Below are positions 1 to 14,300 of a DNA stretch of 64,000 bases, in pieces (position 1 is the stretch's first letter; every line of letters begins with the position of its first letter). The DNA comes from Sipunculus nudus. Taxonomy: Eukaryota > Annelida > Sipuncula > Golfingiida > Sipunculidae. Both the position numbers and the translations under genes were made by a program. The stretch lies in the NCBI GenBank assembly GCA_026874595.1, contig CM049311.1, positions 7,849,676 through 7,913,675 on the forward strand, read 5' to 3'. The notes under the pieces were generated by a model. That model was not told where the DNA came from. It did not search any database and saw only the letters and a list, made by a program, of their open reading frames with translations.

Positions 1-2209
1 AAATTCAGCAGAGAATATATGTTAACCCCTGTTTGTCTGTCTGATTGTCTGATTTTGTCTACACAATAACTCCAAAAATGGTCAATTAATTTTCAGTAAC
101 ATGTTGGGAGAGTCGATCATGCTCTAGGAACTATTTCTCAAATTTAGATATCTGTTTGTGGGGGGGGGGGATCAAATTGAAGGGCTTATCCAGCCTAATT
201 CCCCCATTTTTATCTGATTATCTAGATTACCTTTATCTGTTTGTTTTCCACACAATATCTCTTAACTTTGTCAGCGATTTTCAGTGGAGTTTGATGGAGG
301 AATGGGACAAAGGCAGACAAATTACACCATCAGACTTGACACTTCTTTTTGGTCAGATCTTGATCTGCCCCTGTTTTTCTGTTTGTCTTATAAGATCTTC
401 TGATTCTAAGGAAATTTTAATGCATTTTTGAAAGGGTTAGCCATGAGCTTAGGAAAAATTTATTGACATTTCAGGTGGGTGATGAAATTTTCACTATTTT
501 TCCATTTTCCACAAATTAATGCACATATTCTAATGAGAACAGTTTGATCTACACCAGTACATTTTTTATTAGATGTTGATAGAGCTGTACCCTCTTTTTG
601 TGCTCTCTAGTTATTACAATGGGTAAGACTACCCTATCTTTATGAAATCTGGTTAACATTCCTCATTATACCTTCACTTCACCTTGCTGATGTGAAGGGA
701 CTGTAAGTGTTACCATATTATAAATTGATACCAGATGTAAATAGAACTGCTAAAACTGCAGTTTTGCACTAGTAATGCACTCTAATGCACTCATTAATTA
801 ATATTAATGGTTATTCTAATGGTCATCGTCTCAGTATTTCTCCATTTTTCCTTTTCTCTATGTCTCCTTTACTTGATTAAAATCTTTTTATAATCATGTG
901 ATACTTTCTGTAATGATCTTTTCAATGTTACTGTCTGGCAGTTGCACCTGTTTATATCTCACAAGCTGACATCTAGACGATAAAGTAGCCATGCTGGTTC
1001 ATGTATATAAGTATTGGAAAGACATACACAGAAAAGTCTGACTCACACCAACAAGGAGGTCACACCAAAGACCTTGGCTCATTTCCCTGTCAGTGTAAAG
1101 GTTATTGTGAACTAGACTTCTCCTGTCATAATCTGAAATAAATTTTCTAGACATTATTATCTCAAAATGCTGTAATTATGTCTGTTAGATGTTTCTCCAT
1201 CATATTCCCTCACTCATTCTAGTGCTATTATTTATGCATAGGATTTTGTTTTATTTGAATTTGTAAGTTCAAAGAATAGCGTCATTAATGTTTTTACACA
1301 TTTTTCATGAGCTTTACTGAAGATTTTTGTTGATCTTTCAAAGTGAAATGTTATATTGCATTTAAACACATGACTTATCATTGTTTAAATTGTAAATTCC
1401 TTTTCAGCATAGGGACTGAGCAAATATTTTTAATACTGAGTATGTGATGATGTTACTTTCAGAGTTTTCACTGTAAGAGATAGTGGTGATTGTTTTCAGA
1501 CCCATCAACACACTACCATAAAACCTTGTGTATAAGTCAGTCTCATTTCTGAGATATTGAAAGTGAGAAAATTGTGTGAACCTTTCAAAACATAGAATGT
1601 ATATTGATAATTTTAAGATTTGTTAGCTCAGCTGACCAATAGTTATCCAAGCTACAGGCTGCCTGTTGTCCATTCATCTGTTCATGCCTAGGCAGAAACC
1701 GTAAAAGTTAGGGCCAGAAACTTCAAACTTTGCATCTAGGCTTTATCCCCATGTCTATATATAAATTACAACATGCTGTCCTAGCAAAACTGATTCTCTC
1801 CAAATTATGAAACACTTTTTATAACACTTTTAGTCTTGATAAAGACATTTACATCCTGCATTTTGGTTGGGATTTGTTTTTGTGTATGAGATCTGCTCCT
1901 TTCAAGTTTAGCTGAGCATCCTGGCCCATGGACCACTTGCTTATTTGGTGGTTCTTCATTAACTGCATGCAGAATACTTGTTCTAATGTGATATAGAAAG
2001 AGGGTGACATAAATAAGAATTGATAACAAAGTTACACAGGTACATCCAGCTTTCTGTTATTAGTTTAATCAAAATCTAACATACATTCACAATGTGCATA
2101 TGACGCAACTACGGTATGTGTTTTTTATTTATTTGTGGTGACCCAGCTTACTATATTTTAGCATAACAGCTGTGTATGTACTGTAGTCATGTTGATGATG
2201 TTTTGACAG
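1..2209 (+). other. intron upstream of exon 1; no exon seen
   Basis: No stretch resembles the family and flanks well as an exon. It holds degenerate CTGTCTGTCTGA-type repeat DNA (about 30-430), a G11 tract at 160-170 and a short element at 1622-1945. Confidence 0.5.
1622..1945. repeat. short copy of the roughly 335-bp-core element family
   Basis: Starts TTAGCTCAGCTGA and ends at the near-palindrome TGGCCCATGGACCACTTG. These are the same borders as the larger copies at 6673 and 22281, with only a reduced core between. Confidence 0.55.
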
Positions 2210-2326
2210 ATGGGTACTGATGCCACTGACAGGTTCAGGCAGCTTCATGGCTGGATCACAGACTTCCTTGACAATCACAAGAGTATGACAGCATCAGACA
2301 TACCCATGAACCTCCTCATAGAACAG
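2210..2326 (+). CDS. exon 1 (residues 1-39)
   Basis: Acceptor ttttgacag, donor gtaacc, phase 0 to 0. Helical regulatory-repeat sequence ending in LLIEQ, which runs into the VLKLVYHLV of exon 2, a segment close to the IP3R1 region near residue 900. The ATG at its start is internal, not an initiator: it follows directly on a splice acceptor. Confidence 0.85.
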
Positions 2327-5300
2327 GTAACCAAACTCAGCTTTAGATGTCTAATGGGTTGATTAAACTAATTTTTATTACATGCACTTTCTTTGAGGAT
2401 ATACCTGACTTGACCCTTTCCTGTCTTGAGAAAAATTTATTCCAGATGCCCCCCCCCCCCCCCCCATGGGCCAGCCAACCCTGTTCATACATTCTGAATC
2501 TGATTAGGGGTTTGGAAGGGGTGAGGGACACAAGAAGCTCACTTATATAGCAGTTAGATAAAGTGTCCCCTTTTAAACACTGTGAGTGGAGAACATTTGC
2601 GATAAGTAAGCTTTGCAGCTTTCTGGATTTTTTTTTTGGCACGCATGAAAGATATTGATTTGGCTGTGGTTTACCTTTGTACAACCCCAGTGAAATTTCT
2701 CATAATTGTTTACGCCTGTGGCAAGCTAGAAATCTTAAATGTACCTGTTCATCAGCAGTGAACAGGTAGAGCCCTGGTCTTGATATGTGATAAAGTTTAG
2801 TGCCAATAATTGCTGCTATGACTTTTAGAAATGTTACAAGAATGGACAGGTTTAATAAAATAAGGAAGCAGAACATTAGTTCAGACAAAACTGCAGAGTA
2901 CAATACTTAAAAATAATGAAATTTATCAAATTTGAAATGGGAACATAGAAGTTTTATACTTATAAATTAAAGCAATACTTAAATATGGATAAGATATGAT
3001 CCTTAATATGCCTTCAAATATCCATAAACAAAATAAAAATTTAGGAATTATACCAAACATTATTGAAGAAGTAATGAATCATGACTTTCTGAAAGATTTG
3101 GAAATTCTTTCCTGTATAATCTAATTTCATCATAAAGTCAAATAAATTGCACATAGAACACTGCAAACAGTGGTGTATTTCTAGCATAATTAAAGTTAAA
3201 CATAACTTAGAAGTGTTTTTTGTTTGATAATTTGAAAATCTGGATGATTATGGATGACTCCACTGCAAATTAGGCAGGACAACAAAACACTTTAAAAAAT
3301 CGAAGTCATTGTCTTCCTTATTTTTATCATTTGGAAGTGCATGATTCAGTGATAACAACAAAATAAACATTCTTGGTTAAACAACTTATTTCCTTCCATT
3401 TAGGTGTTGAAGTTGGTGTACCACCTTGTACGGTTTGGTTTCTATGGTGATGCTCATGCTATTAAACAACTCGTGAAGCCCATGGAAGCCTTGATGGATG
3501 GAAGAAATGACAGGAAGTTCTCCAAAATTAAACATAAGTTTGACAGTGGCCGCCAAAGTCGACGTGACGGTAACAATTTGTATCATTTGAACTTTTGTAA
3601 AGATTGAGTGTCATAGAGGAAGGCACATCTAGAGTGTAAATAATTTCAGTAAACAGCTCAAAAAAAGTGTTTTAAAAAAAGGGTTGAAGCTTGACTTTCT
3701 TGAAACGTTTGCTTGTGATATCAGTATCATTACTGATAATATATTTTGACAAGCTCCCTCATCGTGGATCTATTTTTACAGGGTTGAGCCTGACATGGAT
3801 GCTATTGTCCACATTTGATGACCAGGAAGGTAGTGAGACATCTGTTATCATTTATTCATTTGAGGATTGAATCATTTTGAATGGCAAATATCCTCAGCTT
3901 CAAACAAAGGTGTTTGTGCTTTTAAGAATGCAGTTTCAATATATCACTCTGTGTATTAAGAAAATATGTGTGACACAAAACAGTTCTGCTCTCTGACTCA
4001 GTATGCCTTTCGGATTTATGCAGTTGGCAATAAGGGGGTTTGCAGAAATGATGTTGCTGCTCCTCCTGGTGAAACGGATAGTCAGAAATGCCAGCTGTGC
4101 ATATAATCTGTTATAACTTCAGGTACATTTTATGAATTTATAGTTCACTGGTGTTGGTGGTGTTTGTGCTTTTGGGGTTACTGTTGTGATGCTGCACATG
4201 CAATCATATAATCACTGAGTCTCAGAGCTTATCAGTAAACTTAAAACAGTGACATAGGGACTGCTTTATAAGTTTCTGTCAGGTAATCATTTAGGTTGCA
4301 TTTTGCACATTCTTTTTCTTAAAAAAAAAACAACAGTTCATATAAAATCATGTGGCTTGAGTGATCCAAGACATCTGTAAGATAAAGACAAAACTTATTA
4401 CCCCTGTAATTATATGGAAATACTCTGGATCTTGACTTCACATGGATAGTATCAGTCAAGCATTTCACATGTACATTATAAAAAAACAGCTTGTGTGCAA
4501 GTGTCAGTCAAGCATTTTACATGTACATTATAAAAAAGCAGCTTGGGTGCACTACTGGGGCATTTGTGTCCATTGGAAAGGAGTGGGAACTGTCTGTCAA
4601 GGGAGCTATGTAATACAAATGCTTTTTGATGTACATTGTAATAACTGTTTATATATTGTCATCTATGGAAGATATACATATTATAAATCAAATTTTTTGC
4701 ATCTCTTCCTTCAGAGTATGTATTTGTCAGTCTTTTCCTCTGAGGCAGTTCTTGGAATTACATTAGCATGTGTAACATACTGTAGATATCCCACTATAAG
4801 AACACTCTTCTACCACAAGTAGACCCCCTCTGCATGGACCTCAAATAACAGCCTCTTCCAGCTTACTACCCCAGAGGGGTAATAGAATGCAGGTACTTAG
4901 TTATTATAAGGTTACAGACCTGGGCTCTGTCGCATTAACATTTACCCCAACTTAAGCCTTGTGGCAGGCCTAAATAGCATTGTTATAATTAAGTTGTAAT
5001 GTTTACCATAGTGACAAACAGGTGTCCCTGGGCTTAAGTCACCTACATGACTTAAGTTACCTTATATATAATTATGTCAACTAACCAATCTTCAGTTGCC
5101 ACAGCAACCTTGAACTATATTACTAAATCAAGGACTGCAAGTCGGCTCTATTCCAGTAAGCCGAGGTTAGGGTGGAGACATATTCAAACAGAAAGGAACT
5201 TAAAACAGCCACAGAGGCTGTCAGAACCCTTTGAGAGGCTCCCATGTGCTCAAAGACCATACATAATTGTTCATGTGTATTCAAGGCCTTGAAAGTGCTG

Positions 5301-8300
5301 GAAATTACATAATTTTAAAATTTTCCTTGAAAAGACCTTGAATTTCCTTGAATGGTTGGATGTGGCAAACCAGAAGAGCAGGAATTCTATTATAAAAATC
5401 TTCTTGTTTTTTAAATAAAATAGAATAATGCATGAACATTGTGATAAATAAAGCAAGGAAATGTGGGAGGATTGGATTGCTGAATGGGTGGTAGAGAAAT
5501 CCGCTCTGAGAATAACCCTTTGAATGTCTTTTGAAAACCTTTTTCATTTTCATTGACAGGAAAAGAGGAAGACATTCAAGAGATCACTTATTCTAGGGAA
5601 GGCAGATACTCACGGGGTCCAGAGACTGAAGCTGTTGTCAATGCTAAGTACAGGTACCACCCACTTCAAAGAGATGTACTAGCTCATGCAATCAGTTTTT
5701 GGTCTCCCTGCCTTATCTGGGAACTAAAGCTGTACACTAGTATCTCTCATTAATAGTTATTAAATAAAAGTTATTAAATATAAAATTTATAAAATTTTAT
5801 TCACATTTATAAGAAATTTCATAGTATCATCATTGTAGCATCATCAATAATTCAAAATTCTTCTTCTTATTATTATTATTACTGTTTTTATAATAACATA
5901 ATCATTATTGCTAACATTATTTCCAAATTACCAGTAAAAGAATTGAACAGGGTACACTTGCTTTTATTAAATTCTTTGAATCAGAGAATTGGATTCTTTC
6001 TTGGGCAGGTAACAAAAGAGTTTTTAATATATTTGTTCTCTAGTGTACTGCTTAAATTGTGTTATTGCTTCATTTAGCAATGGGTATGATTTACTCTTTC
6101 AAGTAAATATAAGACCTAGGAAAACTGGTAGGAAGAAACAGTACTTTGTAAAAGGACAGTTTGACTGGGATGTGGGAACGGAGTTTGTTGTTTTTTTTGT
6201 AAAATTTAAATTAAGTAAATTTGTGTCGGTCTAATAATTGAAATATTTTCTTTTCATACATCAGAGCCATGGAGGTCCTGGACTTGCTGCTTACATTTCA
6301 GTTCAACAGACGCCTTGAGCAGTTTGTGTCTTGGTTTAAAGGAACTGAAGAATCCAGATCCAGCCTGTATGAGCTGACCCAACATGATGTCCAGGGCCGT
6401 ATCTCCTTCATGTAAGCTTAACTATAACATCTTCTGTCATTGGCCCTTGTTGGTAAGGTGATTGATCTGTATGTATATATGTTTGTGGTTATATTTCATT
6501 ATCATGTCAGTCACATATTACTGGAGATACCATCATCTTTTCTATCTTTTGACTTAGACCTTCAGGTTATGTATATCACCATTTTTACCAAGCAAACAAA
6601 AATTTTCTTTTTTTTCCAAATTCTGTGTCACCCATTCAGATACTGGGTAAAAAAGACCACCCTGATTATTTATAGCTCAGCTGACTGTAAGTCATATGAG
6701 CTTTAGCAATTACTCTTTGTCAGTCGTCCGTCTGTCTGTCCATCTGTCTGTCTGTTAACCAGGCACAAATTGTAACCGCTGGACCTGGAATTTTTGTACT
6801 TGACATCCAGAGAGGTCCATAAAAGATCTCCTTGGAAACTTGAAATAAGGTCTTGATTCTTTGCATGGATATTGATCATGGTGTGTTTCATCAGTTTCTG
6901 CAGACTGGTGGCGCGATCTGTATTTTTTTTATTTTTTATTATTTTTTTTTCTCTATTTTCGAGACCTAAAAAGATGAGGTCATCTTTTAACAGGGCACAA
7001 ATCGTAACTGCTGGACCTAGAATGTTCTTTCTTGACATGCAGGGAGGCCCATAAAATGTCTTCTTTGAAACCTAAAGTTGAGTCTCTGTTACCCAAATCC
7101 TCTGAGCTATTGGGCTTCGAAGTTCTCCCAAGAATAATGGAAAATTCGACACAAAAGCCAAATTAACTGAACAACTAATTGCATTGATCACCATGATTCT
7201 GTGCATGCATATTCATCATGGAGTGTTTCATCAGTTTATGCAGACTGGTGGTGCCACCTGTATTTTTTCGATTTTTTTTTACAATTTTTTTCTCTATTTT
7301 TGAGACCTTAAAAGATGCCTCCATCTGCTAACAAGGCACAAATTGTAACAACTGTACCTAGAATCTTCTATCTTGACATCCAAGGAGGTCCATGAAAAGT
7401 CTTTTTGGAAACCTGAAATTAGGTCTCTGATACCCATATTGTCCAAGCTATGGGGCTTATAAGCACCCCCAGAATAATTGAAAATTGTTGCCAAAGCAAG
7501 GCACAAATCATAACCATTGGACCTAGAATCTTCTAACTTGATATCCTGAGAGTTCCTTAAAAGTTCTCCATAGAAACCTGAAATTAGGTCACTGTGACCT
7601 ATATTCTCTGCATAACAGTCCATGTTTGAGCACCCGAGAAAAAATACCAATTGCCAGATTCCCCAGGAACGGTTTGATGGATTGTCAACAAATTTGGTGT
7701 GCTTATGGGTCTTGATGAACTTGAGCTAATATGCATGAACTATGATGCCACCTACATTATCTTAATTTATTGCCTGTGCAAGGACATATTGTCAACAATT
7801 CAGTAGGCTGAGTGTCATGGTCCATGGGCCACTTGTTTTTTTCAGCACTGACACTGAGACAGTTGTAATGTGAACTTTTGCTGTAGAAGGCAATGTATTC
7901 TTCCTTTAGACCTACCATAAAGTTTTCACTTGATGTTCTGTCCAGGTCACACATTGTGTTCTTCAGTTGACACTATGACCCATGAGTCACATATCTAGGA
8001 TTTAAAGGTTTTATGTTTCTGTCAGTAAAAGATCTTGACCATGAAAAATTATAAGTTAGAAAGTTGATTTCTGACCAACAAAAATGTAAGTACAAGCATT
8101 CAAATTACAGGCATTCGTAGGTTAATGTAATTTTTGCTGATATAAGCTGCAGGCTAAGCAAACAGAACAAACATGTTTTGATTTTGAGGATACATAGATA
8201 AATTACCTTTACAGCACAAAGAAGAAAGCCCTGTCTAAGGTGGAGGATATCATTGAGGAAACAGCCTATCTGGACCTGGAGAAAATCACTCCCATATTGA

Positions 8301-11300
8301 TGGTAGGTATCCTGCAGTATATTCAGCTCTTGGAATAAAGATAACAGTGTTTACGCTTTTGTGGAGCACAGGCCTTACATCCTTAACAGCATCTTCAGTT
8401 CCACATTGTCATTAACACATATAACCAGTTCATACTGTGCAATCCATGAAATCTGTGCCAAAATGTTTGTACGTTTTTATTTTCTGGCCAAATGCCTTTA
8501 ATGTGTATGCTCTCAGGGATATATTTTACTTAAAACTGCACTTGATGACATGACACTGAGGGGATGTGGAGCTAGGGTTGGATATGCAAGGGGGGGGGGG
8601 GGGTTGCTGTTGTAGACCAAGAGGAGCAGTGCATGCTTTAATCTGTTAACAAAGGTCTCTTTTTTTTTGTTATCTAGACGTGTGTATGACAGTGGTGAAC
8701 AAATTGTTGGAAGCTTTTATAGCTAAAAAGGTGGCAAAGAAGGCCATGCTTTTGAAGAAACAGTACTGAAATTCAAATTTAAATCCTTGGGAAAACCTTG
8801 AAGAACTTGAGAATGAATTAAAAAAATTAGGAGAACCTGTGATGTATAAAGTGTACATATGTTTTATATTGACTTCAGGACCTCAGCAAGTACCAATATG
8901 ACAAGATGGTCAACAAAGCCATGATGCTGCTGAAGAAAATCTACACAGCTCGTACTGATGTCTTCAAGTATACAGTGGACTGTCAGGTAACAACATCTTG
9001 TGGTCCATCAAGGGGTGTTATAATAGTAACATCGTATTCGTGTACTCATCAGTAATATGTATAGGATGAATGTGCCTATGTTTCATTGAAAATAGAGCAA
9101 GCTTGATTTGTCATAGCTGAAATTTGCTGCATGATAATATGACCTGGTTCAAAGGGTATTAATGACAGAGGAGTGTGTATTTATTGTATGTTAAAGTGTC
9201 ATCATTTTTTTCTTTGATCAGAATATCTAAATAACACTAATAAAGTTTGGCCTTTGCTTCTGCTTCAGGTCTTGGTGCTGGACAGCTCAAAGGAAGTGTA
9301 CTCCTATGTCTGGCAGAACATGCCTCACATCCGAAGAATGTCCAAGTGTAAATTAATGGAGGAGAAGGCAACAGAAATTATTACCATACTGAAAAAGTTC
9401 TCCAGGTATCTTCAGTGGATATGGATTTTATTAGGAATATAAAATTAAATTTTGTTCTGTGAATTAAAATTTACTTATATATATTAAATGTTCTCTTTTT
9501 TTTAAGTTTGTAAAATGATATGTTTATTAGCCTAAGTATTTCAGATAGTAATTTACAAACATGTATGGTTGCATTCTTTATAAGACTCTCCATAGTCAGT
9601 ACTTTCCAAAAAGAAATAATAATAATAGATTTAGTGGAATTTTGGGCCTTATAATATCCTGTATTGTTTCATGTATTATATTATGTCAAATATGTAATTA
9701 AATATTTCTTGTGAATATTGCAGTTTCTGCCACCTGCTGAATGATCCAGGAGAAAGGCATCCTCTTAATCAGACCATCCTTTTGAACAGTGGTGGGTAAA
9801 ATTCACTTATCTTCATATCATGAAAAACTTACAAGTTAATAGGATAATAATGGTGTCCAGCAGTTCTTCAGTGTTTAAAAAAACATTCCCTTTCTTATCA
9901 GCCAAGCTGACATAACAGTTTTTACTTTGTTAGGTAACCATTTTAAAAAAATGCAAAAATGGTTTAGTGGATAACAATTAAATAAGAAACTCTTAATTAC
10001 AGGTTGTGATATATTGAAATTTTGTATTTTGATTTTCTCATAATATATATTGTATATATATACTTTAATTACAAATTCAGAGACTACCCCCCCCCCCCCC
10101 CCCAATTTTTTATGTATTGAAAAATTTGTTTACTCACTTAGTAATATGCTTCAATAATGTCTGTCTTTTTCCAGGTATTCTGGCCCCTTTATGTGGAATT
10201 TTTACAATGATCAGGAATGAAAAGACAAAGGTATGTTGGGAAGGTTCCTGCCTTTATTTTATGGAATGCCGTCTGGGTATCTTCCATATGCCATCTGGTG
10301 GAAAATTGTTGGATATATAATAGAAACCATCCAGTGTCACTCATGCTCTGTTCATTTCATATTTTAATACCTGTCATATGGCCAGTATAATTTATACTAG
10401 TAGTAGGTCTTGGGTGGTTCTTCATAAATTAAGTTCAGACTGTGGCTAGAATATAGATAGTGCCCTCCTGGGTACAGATTGTGCCATACCTGTGGCATAT
10501 TTGGTTAAACGAGTGGCATATTTAGTGCAGATTTATAGCAGTGATGGCATTTTTGGCACAGTTAGTAATGTGACATGCTCAGTACAAATGGTGCCATATT
10601 TGGTGCACACAGTGGCATATGGGTGGCATATTTGGTACAGATAGTACGTGGTGTAGTTTGGAGAGTGGGTAGAATATTTATTATATCTAGTATAAAGTCA
10701 TACAAGATGATGGAATGTTTGGTGTGACTTGTACTGCATGTATTGTAATATGTATTTTTGTATGTGATTTTTGATATTTCTGTATTTGGTTTGTCAATTT
10801 TATTAAGAATTTAAAAAAAAAAAAGAGGATGGAATGTTCAGTCAGATGGTAGTATAGTTATGAAGCTATGACATAGTTTCCATAAATGTCCCAGACTTAA
10901 TACTTAAATTGTCATTGATTGGCTGATCATTTCCAATGACATGAGTTAAGTTGAATATTGCAGTTATTCATCATTAATTATCACAGCATACATCTCTGAA
11001 ATTCATAAAACTGAGCTTAAACAAAAGTGGATCAGAAAAAAATCAAATGAATTAATATACTTGTCCTTCTGTATATTCCCTTGATAATTATGATCTAATT
11101 TCTGTTCCAGCAAACGTCCTCTGTGAGGCTGGTGGTTCAGCACTGTTTGAATCTCCTTCGACTGCTGGCAGCAGGAAACAAGGCAGCCCAGGCCTATATC
11201 TTCACTCACATGAACGACTTGCTGAAAATCAAAGGAGTGGAACCTGACCTGGCAATGGTTCTCATTGAGGTAAGTTAACAGTATATCAGGCGTGGAAGCA

Positions 11301-14300
11301 GGCCACAGAAACAAATATTGTGCCTAAGATGATTTGCAGTCAAAATATAGGGAAATTCCAAGTATTTCAGAAGATCTGTCATCAGGATTTAGTGACATTA
11401 CTCAAATGTCAAGACAGAAATATAAAGATTTATGAGATATTTATATAAATTTATAAATAATTAGATGATCTTTTGTTTCATACTCTTCTAGAATGAAGCA
11501 ATTGTTGCGCATTGTCATTTAAGTTTGACAGTGTTTGGCAACAGTTGTGTTTAATGTGCATCAATTAAGGTTCAAGGTGTTTTTTTTTATGTCATTGTAG
11601 CATATAGTTCACTTTAAGTTGGAGAACAGCTGCAAAGAACGTAATACTGAGCTGTGATTCATAATGCAAAAAACATGTAATAAATAAATAAATCAAAATT
11701 ACTATTATTGGCAGCTTCATATTTTCATCCATACTTTAATGACAATCATTAGGCTTTGCTATTTGCATTTTTGCTAAGATTAATCATCCATCATTCCACA
11801 TGGACTTTATCTCTCTATCATACGTATGTGTATAATTCAAGGTGTTCACAGGAAATGAGGAGACTTGTATGAAGGTGAGCCATAAACAGATCAAGAGGAT
11901 AACAATGCTGGCAGCAGAACACAAGGAGAAGGCTCCTGAGTTCCTGGACGTCCTGTGTGCCATCGTCAAGGTGGAGGAACTCAATCTGCCAATCAAAAAG
12001 AACCAGCTCAAAGTGGTGCAGTGTCTGATGGAGCAGTACTCAGACATTGGTTACATCCTCGAGAAACCACAGGAAGAACGGTAATATAACTAACAAGCTG
12101 GCTATCAGTGGAGGATGTTCTTCTAATGGCAAATATCTTAACCTCTGTAAATAATCTTCTTCCTCTTAAAATTTCATGTAGAAAAACCAGCCTCTGACAT
12201 ATACTTTTTTCACTGAATATTTTCCAGTTTGCCATACAGTTTCAGTACTACTGGTGTCTTCTTTTGCCCATATTGTTACCTCAAGTCTTCATGCAGGGGA
12301 CTTTCTTGTAGCAGATATCATGCTGCTGTTCATACTGTGGTCTGACTGTAAATTTGTCCATTCAGTTATGTCCTGTCCACAGTCTGATGATATGTAGGAC
12401 TTCTACAAATAAAAATAAAACATTAGTTTGGTTTCAAGTTATAGCATGCCAAAATGTCCCAATTTAGAATGATTGCAATTATTAAGCCGAAACTCAATGT
12501 GCCTCCAGTCCTTGGGTAAATGGGATAGTTCCAAGGTTAAGATGGTAACAGGTGCTTGTTGTGACCAAGGTCTGTACCCTTGGCCCACTGAAATCTAGTT
12601 GAATAAGTGCCATTATGAAAGGAACAAATGGTCAAAGTGGCTGCTGTAAGGTCTGCCTTAGCCAACATAGATCTCTACACTTTGTATCCAAGTGAAGAAG
12701 TGGCTAAAACTGCTACCCTCTAGGGGCCATGAGACAAATGTAGGTCCACTGATGATTTAGAGGTGCTCGTATTGCAGTATATCCTTCAAATAACTGCCTG
12801 CTCAGAAGCAGGTCCAGGGGGTCCGGACCCCCCCTTTTCACCTGCTGCAACCTTTCTTAAGGTTTCCAGACCCAATTTCTGTGGCCTGGACTCCCCCCCC
12901 CCCCCCCTTTCCAGACCTGGGGACCCTTTCTTTTTAGGTTTTGTCATACATTAATCCTCCTGGGTTGGACTCTCCCTTGTCTTAAATCTGCCTCTGCTGT
13001 GCCATATCATGTATTCAGCTCATCAGGGTCAGCTGTGTTGTAATTCAGATGCTTCTGCATCTTCTTGCTGTGTTTTACAGTTTAGTAGCTTTCATGATCA
13101 TTTTGACTTATTGTTTTTAACCTGTATACTTCGCTCTACTTAGGATGCCCTTTTAGCTTCAAATAATCATTAATGGAACTCGTTTAACATTTGGCTTCCT
13201 TAATTGACAGGTTGCAGGTCCTGCTTGGTCAACATGGCCCCGCCCACTTGAGTCACATGATCAGCCTGGTGGATCTTCTTGCAACATGTGCTGAGGTAGG
13301 TTTTGATTTGTTTTACTTTGGAATTTATAAAAAACGTAAACTGTTTAAATTTAGCCTGCATACATTTCTGCTCATCCATACTTTAGATATTTTATGAAAA
13401 TCAAAATGTGAAACAATTTGAAGACATTTGCATATATCAACTACTGAGTAAGAACAGCCTAATGATGTAATGCATTTCATTATAGGATCACATGATTTAA
13501 TCCCTTTTTATGATAGAAAGCCATCAGATTAATTCATGCATGTTTTGAAGGATAAATGTTGCAAAAACAGGAAACATAACCACAGAGGTTATAAGTATAT
13601 GTATTTGGATTTTAAATTGATATAACCAGTGAGGACACTTTCATCAGGCTTCATCATATTTGTTCAATATTTTAGGTAGCCATTGTATGTGCTAGAAGGT
13701 TATTCACTCTGTCTTTACTGATCATACATGACCAGTATCATGTTAATCATGGGTTGACAGGGCCCACCTTTGTGGTCAAGAACTTGGTCAGGGAGATAAT
13801 TTTAAAGAGAGACCATCAAGGGAATGTTGATTCCATCATTGTTATACCACCATAGTCTGCTTGTGTTACATGCACCATTTTGGGTCATTTGGCCGTAAGC
13901 CTGATGAGCTTATGCCATGGCTATGTGCATGGTGTCTCTGTCTCCAGCTGTCCAGCATCTTTCTCAGTTCACAAAACAATGCTTCTTCTCCTCTATTTCT
14001 CAGTTGATTGTGACTTGTTTTGTTTCATCTGATAGAGTTGAATGTGAGCTTATAAAATTCTTCACTGAATTTTGAAATTCATCAATGATGCAAATTTAAG
14101 CAAACTTAAAAAAAAAACTTTTTAAACCCCCCTGTGTGTATTGACCAATTTTGATTCTGTTTGTTTGAACTGATTGGGCTTTGGGCAGTCCCCTGAACTG
14201 TACACATAATAATTAACCTGCAACTTTCAGTGATGAAAAGTTCACTCTATGCACAGAGTTAAAACTGCATTATGTTATATGGGTGCTAGATGAGCACTGC

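Noticed and set aside
4442-4822. 126-codon open frame (+)
   Set aside because: It spans a two-copy tandem duplication in intron 2; its residues repeat because the DNA does, and no exon signals fit.
9796-9801. GTAAAA as donor of exon 8
   Set aside because: It would extend exon 8 by four bases and break the frame into exon 9; GTGGGT at 9792 keeps it.
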